In this document: positions 1-11,417 of the stretch, piece by piece
Position numbering within the stretch: the first letter of the stretch is position 1
Layout: every line of letters starts with the position of its first letter
Origin: Pythium myriotylum
Lineage: Eukaryota > Oomycota > Peronosporomycetes > Pythiales > Pythiaceae
Length of the DNA stretch: 64,000 nucleotides
Reading direction: 5' to 3'
Assembly: GCA_023091665.1 (NCBI GenBank)
Contig: JALJCQ010000006.1
Coordinates: 434,001 to 498,000 of the forward strand
Made by a program: the position numbers and the translations under genes
Notes under the pieces: generated by a model
Database searches by the model: none
The model's input: only the letters and a program-made list of their open reading frames with translations
What the model was told of the DNA's origin: nothing

Positions 1-1429
1 CATTCATAAAACACCCGACTATTCTTGGAAACAATCAAACTAGGTGTTTGATCTTCGGATTATTTCATCCGAAGACATCGTTTCTGCTTTACTACTGATA
101 TGTACACAAATGTTTCCTGTCCTAATTTAGTACTGACCACGCGCCCTAACCGCGTTCTTGCACCCAGCACACATGCGCATCCGCTCGTACACGACTGCAG
201 AAGCATCGCTACGAATTGAATGGCGAAACGTATCAACGCCACACTACTGTCGTCTTGTCTTGTCTGTATAGTTGTAGTCGATTGATGATATTAATAGTGG
301 AGTGTGGCTTGTGTAGAGGTACTTACTATCACCTACGGATGCATCGCGTGCTCCAGGTTCAGATACGCGAGTGCTCTGCAGCACTATGGGCATCACCCGT
401 GAACCACTGCGTTTTTCGTCTACAGGGGCGACAAAGCAGAGAGGTAGAGAAGCGAAACCTGGGAGGGGAGAGCACCTATTGCACAATACTCGACTCGGTC
501 ATAACGCAGTCTCACGTGCACGTGTCTTCGCGTTGAGGCATTGCCTGCGCGGGACACAAAAGCACACGTTGCCCGAATCTCATATCCCAGAACACTGGCT
601 TAGAGATTCGATCGGAGAAGATGGAGCCAGCGGGTTTCTGAAACGGGCGACTCGCGGGAATGAGCATGTAGCGGGAGAGTTCTGGTCCGGGTCCCACAGT
701 GTCCCGAGCCCCTTCCGACGAATCAAGCGAGGCTGCAACAGCAGAGGAAGGGCGATGGCAAGAGAGCAAGGCGTTCGAGTCTTGAATGCAGCCGACTAAA
801 ATGACCGAGTCTCCACCGAATTGCCAGTGGTGAGAGCGTCCTCGTCCTTTTTCGTGGCCGCGCGTCTGAACTGCAAGCTCTGACAGCCGTTTACGGACCA
901 GTCAGTCTCTTCCTTGCAGAGAACCACTCTGCTGACTCGCCGTAATCCACGCAGCTAGAGATTCGAAATCGCGCAAAAGAACACACTCGACCTTGATCCA
1001 TGACGAGCACCTCTGACCAATCCAAACGCCACCAAAGCCTCCCCACACACCCAAACCCACTCGATGGGATCGCTAATAACCGCATTCCCACCATTTTCTC
1101 GCTGTCGTTCTCGCGCATGTGGGTGTCCAATGCACTTCCAGTCGGGCTCGTCCCTCAATCTCCACAACGTCTTCTTCAAGATTCGTTCTGCATAGACCGC
1201 GAATCCATCGTTGCCCATCTCCTTCGCTTTCGTCGTGTTGGTTGACACGTCGAGATTCGACTGAAGCACGCAGAGTCTAGTTGAATCTCAGCGAATCTTG
1301 AAGCGGCGCCACGTGAGACCGAACTCCGGGCGACCGCGGCTGCCCTCACGCCCTGAGGCAGGACGCGGACCCCTTTCTCACCAGCAACGCGAACCCAGCA
1401 TTTCCCAGCCCAGCAACTTCTTCAGTTCG
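1..1429. other. Intergenic, no gene seen
   Basis: Several open frames of 60-140 codons exist on both strands, but none shows a recognisable domain, signal peptide, repeat or supporting promoter, and they overlap each other in conflicting frames. I see no RNA gene or terminal repeat here. It is the left flank of the large inverted duplication that begins near 1430. Confidence 0.5.
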
Positions 1430-1433
1430 AGTT

Positions 1434-1450
1434 GGTCATTCTTCAATCTT
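1434..1450 (+). promoter_or_regulatory. Oomycete Inr/FPR-like core promoter
   Basis: GGTCATTCTTCAATCTT lies about 40-55 bp before the transporter ATG and resembles the oomycete initiator plus flanking promoter region (GCTCATTYYNCAWTTT). The second transporter copy keeps a similar element at 15104-15122 on the minus strand. Confidence 0.6.
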
Positions 1451-1487
1451 CCTCGTCGCGACCAAGCCAAGCTTCGTTCGAGAGACC

Positions 1488-3071
1488 ATGGGAGAAGGCA
1501 AAGAAAGCAGACGCTTCGAGGCGCTGAATGCGCTGGACCAGGCCAAGTTCTCACGAGCCCACGTCAAGGCCATGCTCGTGGCCGGCTCGGGCTTCTTCGT
1601 CGACTCGTACGACAACTTCGTCATCGGTCTCATGGTGCCGATGATCGCGTACGAGTACTTTGGCAAGTCGAGTCTGTCGTCGCGGTCGGACGGCTGGGTC
1701 AAGGCGGCGTCGTCGTGGGGCAACGCCGTGGGCCAGCTCTCGTTCGCGGTGCTGGGCGACGTGCTGGGCCGCAAGAAAGTGTATGGCGTGGAGCTGATCA
1801 TCCTGATCGTCGGCGCGCTGCTGTGCGCCTTCGCGACGTGGCCCGTGAACGGCGACGGCAACAATTTGCTGATCATGCTGAGCCTGTTCCGCTTTGTGTT
1901 GGGCGTGGGCGTGGGCGGCGACTACCCAGTCTCGGCCGTGATCACGAGCGAGTTCGCGGGCTCGGCGCGCCGCGGCACGATGATCGCGACGGTGTTCGCG
2001 ATGCAGGGCTTCGGCATCATCGCAGGCACGCTCATGTCGGTGATCGTGCTGGCGGCCAACAAGAACAACATCATCGAGCACGGCGCATCGCAGCTGGGCT
2101 ACTGCTGGCGCACGCTGGCGGCGTTCGGCGCGGTGCCGGCGCTTGGCGCGGTCTACTGGCGTCTCAAGATCCCGGAGACGCCGCGCTTTGCGATGGATGT
2201 GCTCAAGGACGAGGAGGCCGGCGCGAACGCGGCGCAGGTCTTCCTGACGACCGACAAGCTCACGACGGACGTGCAGAAGATCGAGTCGAAGACGGGTTTC
2301 TTTTCCAACTTTGCCTACTCGTTCCGCACCTACTTCAACCGTTGGAGCCACCTCAAGGTGCTGCTGGGCTGTGCGCTCGCATGGTTCTTCCTGGACATCG
2401 GCTACTACGGCACGAACCTCAACACGTCGGCCGTGCTGGAGATCATCGGCTACGGCAAGCCCAAGAGCAAGGGCAACCAGAAGATCTACGACGACCTGTG
2501 GAACCGCGCCGTCGGCGCGTGTCTGATCAACTTGGCCGGCACGGTGCCGGGCTACTGGTTCACGGTCTACTTCGTGGACAAGTGGGGCCGCAAGCCGATC
2601 CAGTACATGGGTTTCACGATGCTCACGCTGCTCTTCCTCTTCCTCGCGATCTTCTACAAGGAGCTCAAGTCGGACCACACGACGATCTTCGTGGTCATGT
2701 ACTCGTTCGCGCAGTTCTTCTTCAACTTTGGTCCGAACACGACGACGTTCATCATCCCGGCTGAGGTGTTCCCGACGGCCGTGCGCTCGACTGGTCACGG
2801 TATCTCGGCCGCCTCGGGCAAGGTGGGCGCGATCATCGCGGCGCAGTGCTTCTCGGTGGTGGCCAAGGGCAGTCTGGGCTTCAAGGGCGTGCTCTACATC
2901 TTTGCGGCGTGTTGTTTCATGGGTCTGCTGGTGTCGTTCTGGGTGCCAGAGACCAAGGGCAAGACGCTCGAGGAGATCAACGAGGAGTACGAGCGCGAGC
3001 AGCGCGAGGCCCAAGGTCTGGAGGACGTCGCGGCCTACAAGGAGGCCAAGACCCCGCTCACGCAGGCCTAA
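1488..3071 (+). CDS. Phosphate:H+ symporter, MFS PHS family, copy 1
   Basis: A 527-residue intron-less major facilitator protein with about twelve hydrophobic segments and the usual length for PHS-type inorganic phosphate:proton symporters (Pho84/Pht1-like). Landmarks are SGFFVDSYDNFVIG in the first segment, GDVLGRKKVYG in the loop after TM2, GVGVGGDYPVSAVITSE in TM4, and VPETKGKTLEEINEEYE near the C-terminus. A long central loop (about residues 240-300) splits the two halves, as in the family. It should import phosphate across the plasma membrane; substrate is inferred from family resemblance. The ATG sits about 50 bp after an Inr-like element. A nearly identical copy lies in opposite orientation at 13479-15062, differing in only a few residues near the N-terminus and one in the middle. 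Confidence 0.93.
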   Translation: MGEGKESRRFEALNALDQAKFSRAHVKAMLVAGSGFFVDSYDNFVIGLMVPMIAYEYFGKSSLSSRSDGWVKAASSWGNAVGQLSFAVLGDVLGRKKVYGVELIILIVGALLCAFATWPVNGDGNNLLIMLSLFRFVLGVGVGGDYPVSAVITSEFAGSARRGTMIATVFAMQGFGIIAGTLMSVIVLAANKNNIIEHGASQLGYCWRTLAAFGAVPALGAVYWRLKIPETPRFAMDVLKDEEAGANAAQVFLTTDKLTTDVQKIESKTGFFSNFAYSFRTYFNRWSHLKVLLGCALAWFFLDIGYYGTNLNTSAVLEIIGYGKPKSKGNQKIYDDLWNRAVGACLINLAGTVPGYWFTVYFVDKWGRKPIQYMGFTMLTLLFLFLAIFYKELKSDHTTIFVVMYSFAQFFFNFGPNTTTFIIPAEVFPTAVRSTGHGISAASGKVGAIIAAQCFSVVAKGSLGFKGVLYIFAACCFMGLLVSFWVPETKGKTLEEINEEYEREQREAQGLEDVAAYKEAKTPLTQA

Positions 3072-3155
3072 GTGTAGTTGGCGTAATCGTTTTTTGTATA
3101 TTCTCGATCAAATACAATCGTTCCTCCAAGTTATGCAGAGCCATTCGATAGGATA

Positions 3156-3346
3156 CCACCACGATACTACTACCGAGATACTACTAATACCATGATACTA
3201 CTACATTATACTACTACTGCTACCACAATACTACTATCACGATATTTGTAGTACCATGATACTACCACTCTATACTACTATAATATCACTACTATTACTA
3301 CAGGTGCACTATATTACTACTACTACTACTACTACTACTACTCCTG
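3156..3346. repeat. Interrupted (TAC)n microsatellite
   Basis: Irregular runs of ATACTAC/TACTAC downstream of transporter copy 1. A shorter, diverged version lies in reverse complement at about 10120-10215, marking the matching point of the other P1 arm. It also marks where the 3.2 kb right-arm-only block begins. Confidence 0.8.
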
Positions 3347-3768
3347 CTGCTTCTGCGATGGAGAGCTTGATCTCGATGATGCGCCAGCGGCGAGATTTGC
3401 GGCGTAGGCTAGCAGAAAGTTGGTACACGAATTGTTCTCGATACGTGAGATGGGTGCACGCGCACGTATTTGTAAGAATGACAGGCCACAGACCGCTGCA
3501 TGTGGTTCAAAGACGAAAGCGATGATAACGATGGTCGAGTCCGACCACTCAAGTGTGGAACTCGACGGTCTTCACGCAATTGAAAATGAAGAAAATGTAT
3601 TTATCACCATTACACGAGATGTCCTTTGTGTCATCCGTACGACCCCATCCGGTCATCTTTGTCATCGGTTTTGGGAAAGACAATCTCGCCAGCAAGATTC
3701 CCCAACACCGAGCAATCATTCACCAATGGAATAGGTAGTAATGAGGATCATGGAACTCGCGCATCCAT

Positions 3769-4947
3769 CTAAGCCCGCGTCGACGGAAGCGGAGGACGAC
3801 CACTGCCGCTGCCGCTCGGGGGACCGCCTGGACCGCCCGAACCGCCCGAGCTTCCCGGACCACCCGAGCCGCCCGGACCCGTCGGAATGCCAGCACCACC
3901 CGCATTCGCCACACCACCGTTCGCCGTCCACGTCGCCGCCGCGCCGACAGACTTGGAGATCGTCAGGTCCACGCCCATCGAGATCCACGCGAACACTCCG
4001 TCCTCCACCTTGTCGCCCAGGTACACGTACTCGACAATGGGATCGAACCCGGTCGCCGACGCCGCGATCAACCACATGTCGGCCGAGTTGGCCGTCACGC
4101 TCTGTGTGTTGGCCACGTACACAGCCGTCTTCGAGACCTCGGTGAGAAGCGTCTGGTCGAAGAAGAGCTGGCCGACACTCGCGGCGCCGCCACCGCTGTA
4201 CGTGTTGTTGGGGAGCACGGAGCCGCCGTGGTTCCCGACGATGTGCATATGCGTGGCACGACCTTCGTAGTGTCCCGGGAACTTGGTCACGAACTGGACG
4301 AGCCCGTCCTTGTCAGTCGGGTAGAGACCTCGCAGGAAGGTTTTGTTGATGTTGGTGAGGTCGCTGGTGTCGCCGTTGGTTTCGGCCACCACGCCCGAGT
4401 ACACGCCGGTGGCGTTTGCGTGCCAGAAGTCGACGTAGTAGTCGGGCACGGGCGAGCACGTGTTGACGTCGATGAACTGCAGCTGCGCGTAGAGGTCGAT
4501 GCCGGGTTGTGTCTCGCGGACGTCGTTGCGGATGAGCTCGCCGGAGACGTAGTACGGACCCTGGGTCACCTCTGGGTCGAGCACGCACTTGGGCGTGGCT
4601 CCGAAGAGTGCGACGGCGTCGAAGTTGGTGGGCGTGACGCCCGTGAGACTCGACTTGTGGTCCTTGGCGACCACGTCGGCGACAGCGAGCCGGCGACGCT
4701 CGGCGTGGATGTTCTTGATGCTCTCGAGGCGGCGGTCGGCGGCACGCTGCTGGAGCTCGCGCATACTCTTGTTGTGAGCGCAGGCAGCGAGCGATCGGTG
4801 CGCGTTGGCTCGGAAGAGGTTGATGGTGGCGGTCTCGAGCAGCGATCGCTCGTGGTTGTGGCCACCAGGGTGGGCATCAACGAGCGTGAGGGCGACGGAG
4901 GCGGTGGCGGCCGTGAGAGCGACGAGGATGGTCGAGAGGTTGACCAT
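3769..4947 (-). CDS. Secreted intradiol dioxygenase-like protein, copy 1
   Basis: A 392-residue protein starting at the ATG on 4947; an upstream ATG in the same frame exists, but only this one gives a clean N-terminal signal peptide (about residues 1-25, ending near VDAHPGG). The core resembles intradiol ring-cleavage dioxygenases: a GPYYVSGELIRND segment, FWHANATGVYSG, and PGHYEGRATHMHIV, which together supply the two Tyr and two His expected to bind non-haem Fe(III). These enzymes open catechol-type rings between the hydroxyls; an extracellular form could act on plant phenolics, but that is inference. The C-terminus is a Gly/Pro/Ser-rich tail. It diverges from copy 2 (7851-9002), which lacks nine tail residues. 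Confidence 0.85.
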   Translation of the reverse strand: MVNLSTILVALTAATASVALTLVDAHPGGHNHERSLLETATINLFRANAHRSLAACAHNKSMRELQQRAADRRLESIKNIHAERRRLAVADVVAKDHKSSLTGVTPTNFDAVALFGATPKCVLDPEVTQGPYYVSGELIRNDVRETQPGIDLYAQLQFIDVNTCSPVPDYYVDFWHANATGVYSGVVAETNGDTSDLTNINKTFLRGLYPTDKDGLVQFVTKFPGHYEGRATHMHIVGNHGGSVLPNNTYSGGGAASVGQLFFDQTLLTEVSKTAVYVANTQSVTANSADMWLIAASATGFDPIVEYVYLGDKVEDGVFAWISMGVDLTISKSVGAAATWTANGGVANAGGAGIPTGPGGSGGPGSSGGSGGPGGPPSGSGSGRPPLPSTRA

Positions 4948-5566
4948 GGTCTTGTGTGTGTGTGTGGTTGCTTTGGGGAGAGGTTTGAGTTGGTTGTGGA
5001 GGAGGCTTGCTCGGTCACGAGGAACTTGCAAAGTGAGTGAGAGTTCGAGAGCGATGCTTGACCGAGGGAGCGACGGATGCGTCAGTATCCTCCTGGTGCG
5101 GTGGAGGTTGGCTGCAAGGACACATGTACAGTACTGAACCCGGATAGGCTTTTGGCTTTCGCAGTTGCGTCCTGTCTGTGCTGCTGATAGAGTTGGTCCA
5201 CAATGCATTCGAGCATTTTGCTCACACGGAGATGCGACTAAAGTGCGCTGTGTACTGTGTCGGACTGTCTTGCACGAACTGGGTTGGTCTCGCGATTGGA
5301 TGAAAGGAAACAGTGAGTGGAACGGCTGTCAATTGCGTGGGAGGGCTGATCATGGTACATGTATTATCATGGTCACTTCCGCGTGGAATGAAAGCCAAGA
5401 GTATGTCGACGTATCTCATACGAGCGTGCGGGTGGATTTTGGTGGTGCTGGTTCTATATTTTGCGAATGATCTCAACTCGATCTTGTTTCCGATGGTGCG
5501 TTCGCGGGACCTTGGAGATGGCTCTTTTGAGGGGGTCCATCCGATGTGTCCTTTCTCGCCGATAGG

Positions 5567-7231
5567 TCAGCATGTAATCATTTGACGTACTGGGGGATTA
5601 ATGATCCCCTTCGTGGAGTTCAGGTAGATTGAACGATCATGGCACCAAATGAAGTACCTTTTTTCTGTCTTGGTCTCGATTCTGCGAGTCCTACTGAGCT
5701 CTCGGCGATGGTACGAGTACCATGAGATCCAACCAGTGTTCTCTGTGTATTCAAGGTGTCACGGAGGAAAGGCGAAAGACAGGTTTGTGTCATTCCAGTG
5801 GTTTTCTGTCGCTGGAGGAAAGCCGGGGGTTGTGATCAGGACGATCTGGGGGTGACATTTTTCGCTTCGGTTGTTTTCTCACCACTGAACTCGTCTGTGA
5901 CAGATGGTACCGCATTGTCCGCGATTTCCCGTGAGGTATTGTAGATGAATGCACGAGTTGGATGTTTGTGAATTGAATATCTGCCACCGTGAACGAAAGA
6001 TGACGTCGCAGTCGCATTGGCAAAGACTGGAGTCACATACTGTATCATAGTGTCTTCGCAGTCAAAGACGACCGACTGTCTTATTCAGTGCAGTCTTGAG
6101 ATTGATATTCCATGCGCCCTCAGAGCTGATCCAGTACAGTAGTTGGACAGGAGCTTGCAGTGTGCGCTGAGACAGGTGGCAATAAAGCCGGACGAAGCAG
6201 ATGCTTTTCTTTGAGGTTCCGCGATGGACATCATTATGGACCCGTTTATGGATGCCGGAGACTGTCTTTTTTGAGCCAGCTAGGCCAAATTAACGAGCCT
6301 TTCCATTTGATCAACGATCACGATATGTAAGAAAACTCGGCATCACGAGACCAAAATGATCCCGCAAGATAAGCTTTAGGTCGGGGCAAGAGCTGATGCC
6401 CTTCTTCATTTCGCACTCCACGCTGACCAACTAAAGACGGCAGAAACTTTGAAGTCCATGATTATTACGCTATCGCAGTTTATGTTCTGATCAATCGATC
6501 GGCTTTGCAAATCCCCGTTTTTGTATCGGATCATGATGACTGGGTGCATCGCGAGCTTGTCACTCCGACGCGTTGGACTCGCGCGACTGAGAGTCACACG
6601 GAGAGTGGTGCCACTTTGATGGCCAGGATCATGGGCACTGGAGATGATCTAGTACTGTACAGAAAACGGTTTACTCTATCGTTCCGTATCGCGGACTAAC
6701 ATGCCACGCCAAGATGACACCGAAAGGCGACACCTCCTTCGTAGGTGAATGACACAAATCACCATGTACTAAATTTGTACTGATCGATTGCCCAGTATCC
6801 GATTCGAAGCCATCATCAGCGACAATATCGCGGTTTGTAATTATGACTTGATTCTTGCCTGCTATCAAGACTCGGTCCCCGGAGCCAGAAGCCATAGCGA
6901 GCGGAGGCGCGGCTTCTGTCTGTGGGCTCAGCATGGGTTTGGATCCGGGGAAGATTCGGTCGCTGCATCCTGTCCATTTTCCCAACCAGAACGGGCGGGA
7001 ACCAGGACGAACAAAACCCAGTAGATGTGTATTAACTCGCCGAGGGAAAGAAAGCCGCGAGCTCTCCAGAACAGATCTTGTTCGACAGCAACCCACTTGT
7101 ACTGTAGTACATCGGGGGGGGGGGGGGGGGATCATTGCGACATTCTCATACCTATGTTCACCTATCGCAAGCGCGATCAGCACTCGTTCATTATCCACCA
7201 GCAACATGAACGGAACTGCGATCCCCAGAAA
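5567..7231. other. Axis (spacer) of palindrome P1
   Basis: About 1.66 kb of unique sequence between the 5' ends of the two divergent dioxygenase-like genes. Open frames under 200 codons show no recognisable domain. A run of 17 G lies at 7114-7130. The stretch may hold shared upstream regulatory sequence, but no site could be named. Confidence 0.6.
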
Positions 7232-7850
7232 CCACAGCCGTGAGAGAGGACACATCGGATGGACCCCCTCAAAAGAGCCATCTCCAAGGTCCGCGAACGC
7301 ACCATCGGAAACAAGATCGAGTTGAGATCATTCGCAAAATATAGAACCAGCACCACCAAAATCCACCCGCACGCTCGTATGAGATACGTCGACATACTCT
7401 TGGCTTTCATTCCACGCGGAAGTGACCATGATAATACATGTACCATGATCAGCCCTCCCACGCAATTGACAGCCGTTCCACTCACTGTTTCCTTTCATCC
7501 AATCGCGAGACCAACCCAGTTCGTGCAAGACAGTCCGACACAGTACACAGCGCACTTTAGTCGCATCTCCGTGTGAGCAAAATGCTCGAATGCATTGTGG
7601 ACCAACTCTATCAGCAGCACAGACAGGACGCAACTGCGAAAGCCAAAAGCCTATCCGGGTTCAGTACTGTACATGTGTCCTTGCAGCCAACCTCCACCGC
7701 ACCAGGAGGATACTGACGCATCCGTCGCTCCCTCGGTCAAGCATCGCTCTCGAACTCTCACTCACTTTGCAAGTTCCTCGTGACCGAGCAAGCCTCCTCC
7801 ACAACCAACTCAAACCTCTCCCCAAAGCAACCACACACACACACAAGACC

Positions 7851-9002
7851 ATGGTCAACCTCTCGACCATCCTCGTCGCTCTCACGGCCGCCACCGCCTC
7901 CGTCGCCCTCACGCTCGTTGATGCCCACCCTGGTGGCCACAACCACGAGCGATCGCTGCTCGAGACCGCCACCATCAACCTCTTCCGAGCCAACGCGCAC
8001 CGATCGCTCGCTGCCTGCGCTCACAACAAGAGTATGCGCGAGCTCCAGCAGCGTGCCGCCGACCGCCGCCTCGAGAGCATCAAGAACATCCACGCCGAGC
8101 GTCGCCGGCTCGCTGTCGCCGACGTGGTCGCCAAGGACCACAAGTCGAGTCTCACGGGCGTCACGCCCACCAACTTCGACGCCGTCGCACTCTTCGGAGC
8201 CACGCCCAAGTGCGTGCTCGACCCAGAGGTGACCCAGGGTCCGTACTACGTCTCCGGCGAGCTCATCCGCAACGACGTCCGCGAGACACAACCCGGCATC
8301 GACCTCTACGCGCAGCTGCAGTTCATCGACGTCAACACGTGCTCGCCCGTGCCCGACTACTACGTCGACTTCTGGCACGCAAACGCCACCGGCGTGTACT
8401 CGGGCGTGGTGGCCGAAACCAACGGCGACACCAGCGACCTCACCAACATCAACAAAACCTTCCTGCGAGGTCTCTACCCGACTGACAAGGACGGGCTCGT
8501 CCAGTTCGTGACCAAGTTCCCGGGACACTACGAAGGTCGTGCCACGCATATGCACATCGTCGGGAACCACGGCGGCTCCGTGCTCCCCAACAACACGTAC
8601 AGCGGTGGCGGCGCCGCGAGTGTCGGCCAGCTCTTCTTCGACCAGACGCTTCTCACCGAGGTCTCGAAGACGGCTGTGTACGTGGCCAACACACAGAGCG
8701 TGACGGCCAACTCGGCCGACATGTGGTTGATCGCGGCGTCGGCGACCGGGTTCGATCCCATTGTCGAGTACGTGTACCTGGGCGACAAGGTGGAGGACGG
8801 AGTGTTCGCGTGGATCTCGATGGGCGTGGACCTGACGATCTCCAAGTCTGTCGGCGCGGCGGCGACGTGGACGGCGAACGGTGGTGTGGCGAATGCGGGT
8901 GGTGCTGGCATTCCGACGGGTCCGGGCGGCTCGGGAGGTCCGGGTGGTCCGCCGGGCGGCAGCGGCAGTGGTCGTCCTCCGCTCCCGTCGACGCGGGCTT
9001 AA
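7851..9002 (+). CDS. Secreted intradiol dioxygenase-like protein, copy 2
   Basis: A 383-residue mirror copy of the gene at 3769-4947, transcribed away from it across a 1.66 kb axis. The signal peptide and the putative iron-binding segments (GPYY, VYSG, GHYEGRATHMH) are unchanged; the only clear difference is loss of nine residues from the Gly/Ser/Pro-rich tail. The 5' flank back to about 7232 is also mirrored, so both copies should have the same proximal promoter. The role is as for copy 1: probable extracellular cleavage of catechol-like aromatics, by family resemblance only. Confidence 0.85.
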   Translation: MVNLSTILVALTAATASVALTLVDAHPGGHNHERSLLETATINLFRANAHRSLAACAHNKSMRELQQRAADRRLESIKNIHAERRRLAVADVVAKDHKSSLTGVTPTNFDAVALFGATPKCVLDPEVTQGPYYVSGELIRNDVRETQPGIDLYAQLQFIDVNTCSPVPDYYVDFWHANATGVYSGVVAETNGDTSDLTNINKTFLRGLYPTDKDGLVQFVTKFPGHYEGRATHMHIVGNHGGSVLPNNTYSGGGAASVGQLFFDQTLLTEVSKTAVYVANTQSVTANSADMWLIAASATGFDPIVEYVYLGDKVEDGVFAWISMGVDLTISKSVGAAATWTANGGVANAGGAGIPTGPGGSGGPGGPPGGSGSGRPPLPSTRA

Positions 9003-9196
9003 CTGGTTTGCATGGAAAGCAGCACGCTGAAATGGGATACGACATGGATTGTACGAAATGCCTCTCGCACCGTTTGGGCGTCTGCCCCCGCAGTAGTAAA
9101 AAAACAAAAAAAGAGCAAGTATAAGGAAAGAGAAAGAAGAGACAATGAATACGCTTCCGGCTGAGGATTGTTTGCTCGGTGTTCGCCCGCGAGATT

Positions 9197-9836
9197 AGAG
9201 AAGTTTAGAAACTGGAAGATGTCGCCGTTTCTGGAACAAAAATCGTACTTAGCCGCGAGACGATTTTAGACGCGTCTAACCTTCATCCAAAAACACTCTT
9301 TTGGAAGACACGAGGGGCCTCGATGTTCCTGTGGAAGATCCGGCAAAATACCTGCGAACTTCCATACCCTGTCCAAATCGAGGAGCTATAGCCAATCAAA
9401 ATCGATGAGGTGCAGCGCTCGACGCCGAAAGACTTGGCGCGAACGCAGCCCTGCACAGAAAAAAGCGCAAACGTTTGGGTGGGTCTTTGGCTGGTCGTTT
9501 GCAGCAGCTCTGCTTTCGCGCACTCACTTCTTCACACGCACTTCAGGCGTCCACGTGTGCGACGATACCATCTTCGTCGTAGTCGAGTGCGCGCAGCGCC
9601 GCCACGAGCAGGCGAGCTTCTTTCGCGTCGTCCTCTGCCTGCGTCATGACGAGTTTTTGAAGTTGCCGCCAACAAAATCTCCAGTTTTTTGTTCTCCGCA
9701 AGGGGCGCCCGGATGTGCTTGTGGCTGAACGTATTCCAGGAAATCTAAACTTCAACTGGAAATTGTGGAATATCACGTTTGGAAGATCGGTGGTGGTTGT
9801 TCCAGTCCCGTTTTGTTCCAGTTTCTAAACTTCTCT
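9197..9836. mobile_element. 640 bp TIR element (MITE-like)
   Basis: AGAGAAGTTTAGAAACTGGA at 9197 is matched in reverse complement at 9816-9836. The flanks read ...GAGATTA and ATTATC..., fitting a TA or ATTA target duplication. The left P1 arm keeps the homologous empty site near 3674-3690 without the insert. No transposase domain is recognisable in the short internal frames, so it is probably non-autonomous. Confidence 0.75.
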
Positions 9837-10371
9837 ATTATCGTCTCCAAGGTGCTCGACCGACAATAAACGACTCCACGTATTTCCTTCTGCATTTCCA
9901 ATTGTGTGAAGACCGTCAAGTTCCGCTCTTGAGTGGTCGGACTCAACCATCGTTCTCATCTCCCTCGTCTTTGAACCTCCTACAACGGTCTCTGGTCTGT
10001 CATTCGCACAAATAAGTGTGCGTGCACCCACACCGCCACCTCCCGTGTTGAGAACGATTTTTGCGCCGCAAATCCTGCAGCTGCAGCATCATCAGGATCA
10101 AGCTCTCCATCGCAACAGCTGCAGTAGTAGTAGTATTAATACCACGGTAGTAGTATCATAGTAGTAGTAGTAGTATCATGATTGTAGTAGTATTTTGGTA
10201 GTAATATCACGGGAGAACTAAAGTATTTAGTAACTAGAGAGCATCACCGCTGCGCTGGGCTGCTAACTGGTCGAAGCCCCATTCTCCATTTCTGTATTAT
10301 AGCAAAATTAATTTTTATTTATGCGCAGCACAATGACCCATAAATCTTTTTCCTCTTTCCGTTTTTTTCAG

Positions 10372-11417
10372 TCATACCAGAGATGTTGAGGAAGTCCTTT
10401 GTTTAGCGAGCCTTTGCCTCTCGGCAGCATGACGTGATGGTCCCCGGGTTTCTGGAGTAATCTTGTCCACAAACTCGATCGATTTGACGGTCCCGATGAG
10501 CTGCTCAGCGTTACGAGCACCCAGCATGACCGTGGACACGTTCGGGTTGGAGGCGGCCCAGGCGATCGACAGTTGCGCCAACGTGCATCCGAGGCGGTGG
10601 GCGATCTTCGGCAAGTCGCGAGACTTCTCGACCTTGACCTCGAACTCGCCCGCGAACTCACGAAGAGCAGCCGCGGTCATGCGCGAGTCGCTCGGAATCC
10701 CCTGGCTGTACTTGCCCGTGAGCACACCACCGGCGAGTGGAGACCACACGGTCGTACCCAGCTTGAACTTGGTGAAGAGGTCCATCAACTCATGCTCGAC
10801 CTTGTCGCGCTCGAACATGTTGTACTGTGGCTGCTCCGTGATGGGACGGATCATGCGAGACGGTCGGCGATGTCGCCCGCCTTCTCGATATCTCTGGAGG
10901 ACCACTCGCTGGTACCCCACTAGAAGGTCCATCCTTGGTTGATGATGAAGTTCATGGCGCGCACGACTTCCTCGATGGGAGTGAACTGCTCTCCTCGATG
11001 ACTGAACACGACGTCGACGTACTTGACCTGCATGTCCTTGAGCGTCCGTTTGATGCCCTCCACGAGGTGCTTGCGCGAGTTGCCGATGCCGTTTGGCCCC
11101 GAGTCGTACTCTCCCTTGCGCCTGAGCGAGATCTTGGCCGTGAGCACGAGGTCTTCACGGGTCCAGACGCCTTCCTTGATGCCGCGCTGGATGGCATACT
11201 CCATGAACTCGTCGCCGCGGCCGTCGTTGTAGATCTCGGCCGAGTCAAAAAAGTTGATGCCGAGACCGTGCGCGGTCTTCATGACGTCGTACCAGGTGTC
11301 CTTGGCCGAGTTCGGGTAGTAAGTCATCCAGTTCCCGAGCGACAAGGTGGAGACGAGGAGTCCCGAGTCGCCGAGGAAGCGGTAGGTCATGTTGTGGTTC
11401 TTGGGGGGAGTGACCAT
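10372..11417 (-). pseudogene. Aldo/keto reductase, Kv-beta type, broken
   Basis: The N-terminal 165 codons (start 11417) match AKR6/voltage-gated K+ channel beta-type reductases: NFFDSAEIYN gives the catalytic Asp and Tyr, LVLTAKISL the Lys, and VVFSHRGE the His. The C-terminal part has SPLAGGVLTGKY and STVMLGARNAEQLIGTV, typical NADP(H)-binding segments. The frame is interrupted by an in-frame TAG at 10920-10922, where homologs have an aromatic residue, and by a single-base frameshift near 10855. The last ~25 codons look unlike the family. It lies in the block unique to the right P1 arm. A read-through or sequencing-error explanation would need both lesions to be false. Confidence 0.85.

Larger units (their letters stand above)
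1430..5566 (+). repeat. Left arm of inverted duplication P1
   Basis: This segment reappears in reverse complement at 7232-15122. It carries the phosphate transporter (+) and the dioxygenase-like gene (-). From the dioxygenase start outward to the axis the coordinates sum to a constant 12798, so there are no indels there; the transporter copies sum to 16550. The difference comes from a 640 bp element and a ~3.2 kb block with an aldo/keto reductase gene present only in the right arm. The outer edge is judged from loss of similarity upstream of the transporter promoter. Confidence 0.9.

Noticed and set aside
371..799. 142-codon frame near the left end
   Set aside because: No domain, conflicting frames on both strands and no promoter.
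1551..3014. Long minus-strand open frame opposite the phosphate transporter (also its mirror at 13392-14999)
   Set aside because: Arg/His/Glu-rich low-complexity translation produced by the GC-rich third positions of the real gene; no domain.
3156..3346. TAC repeat as a coding or telomere-like array
   Set aside because: Irregular trinucleotide microsatellite with stops in the plausible frames and no telomeric unit.
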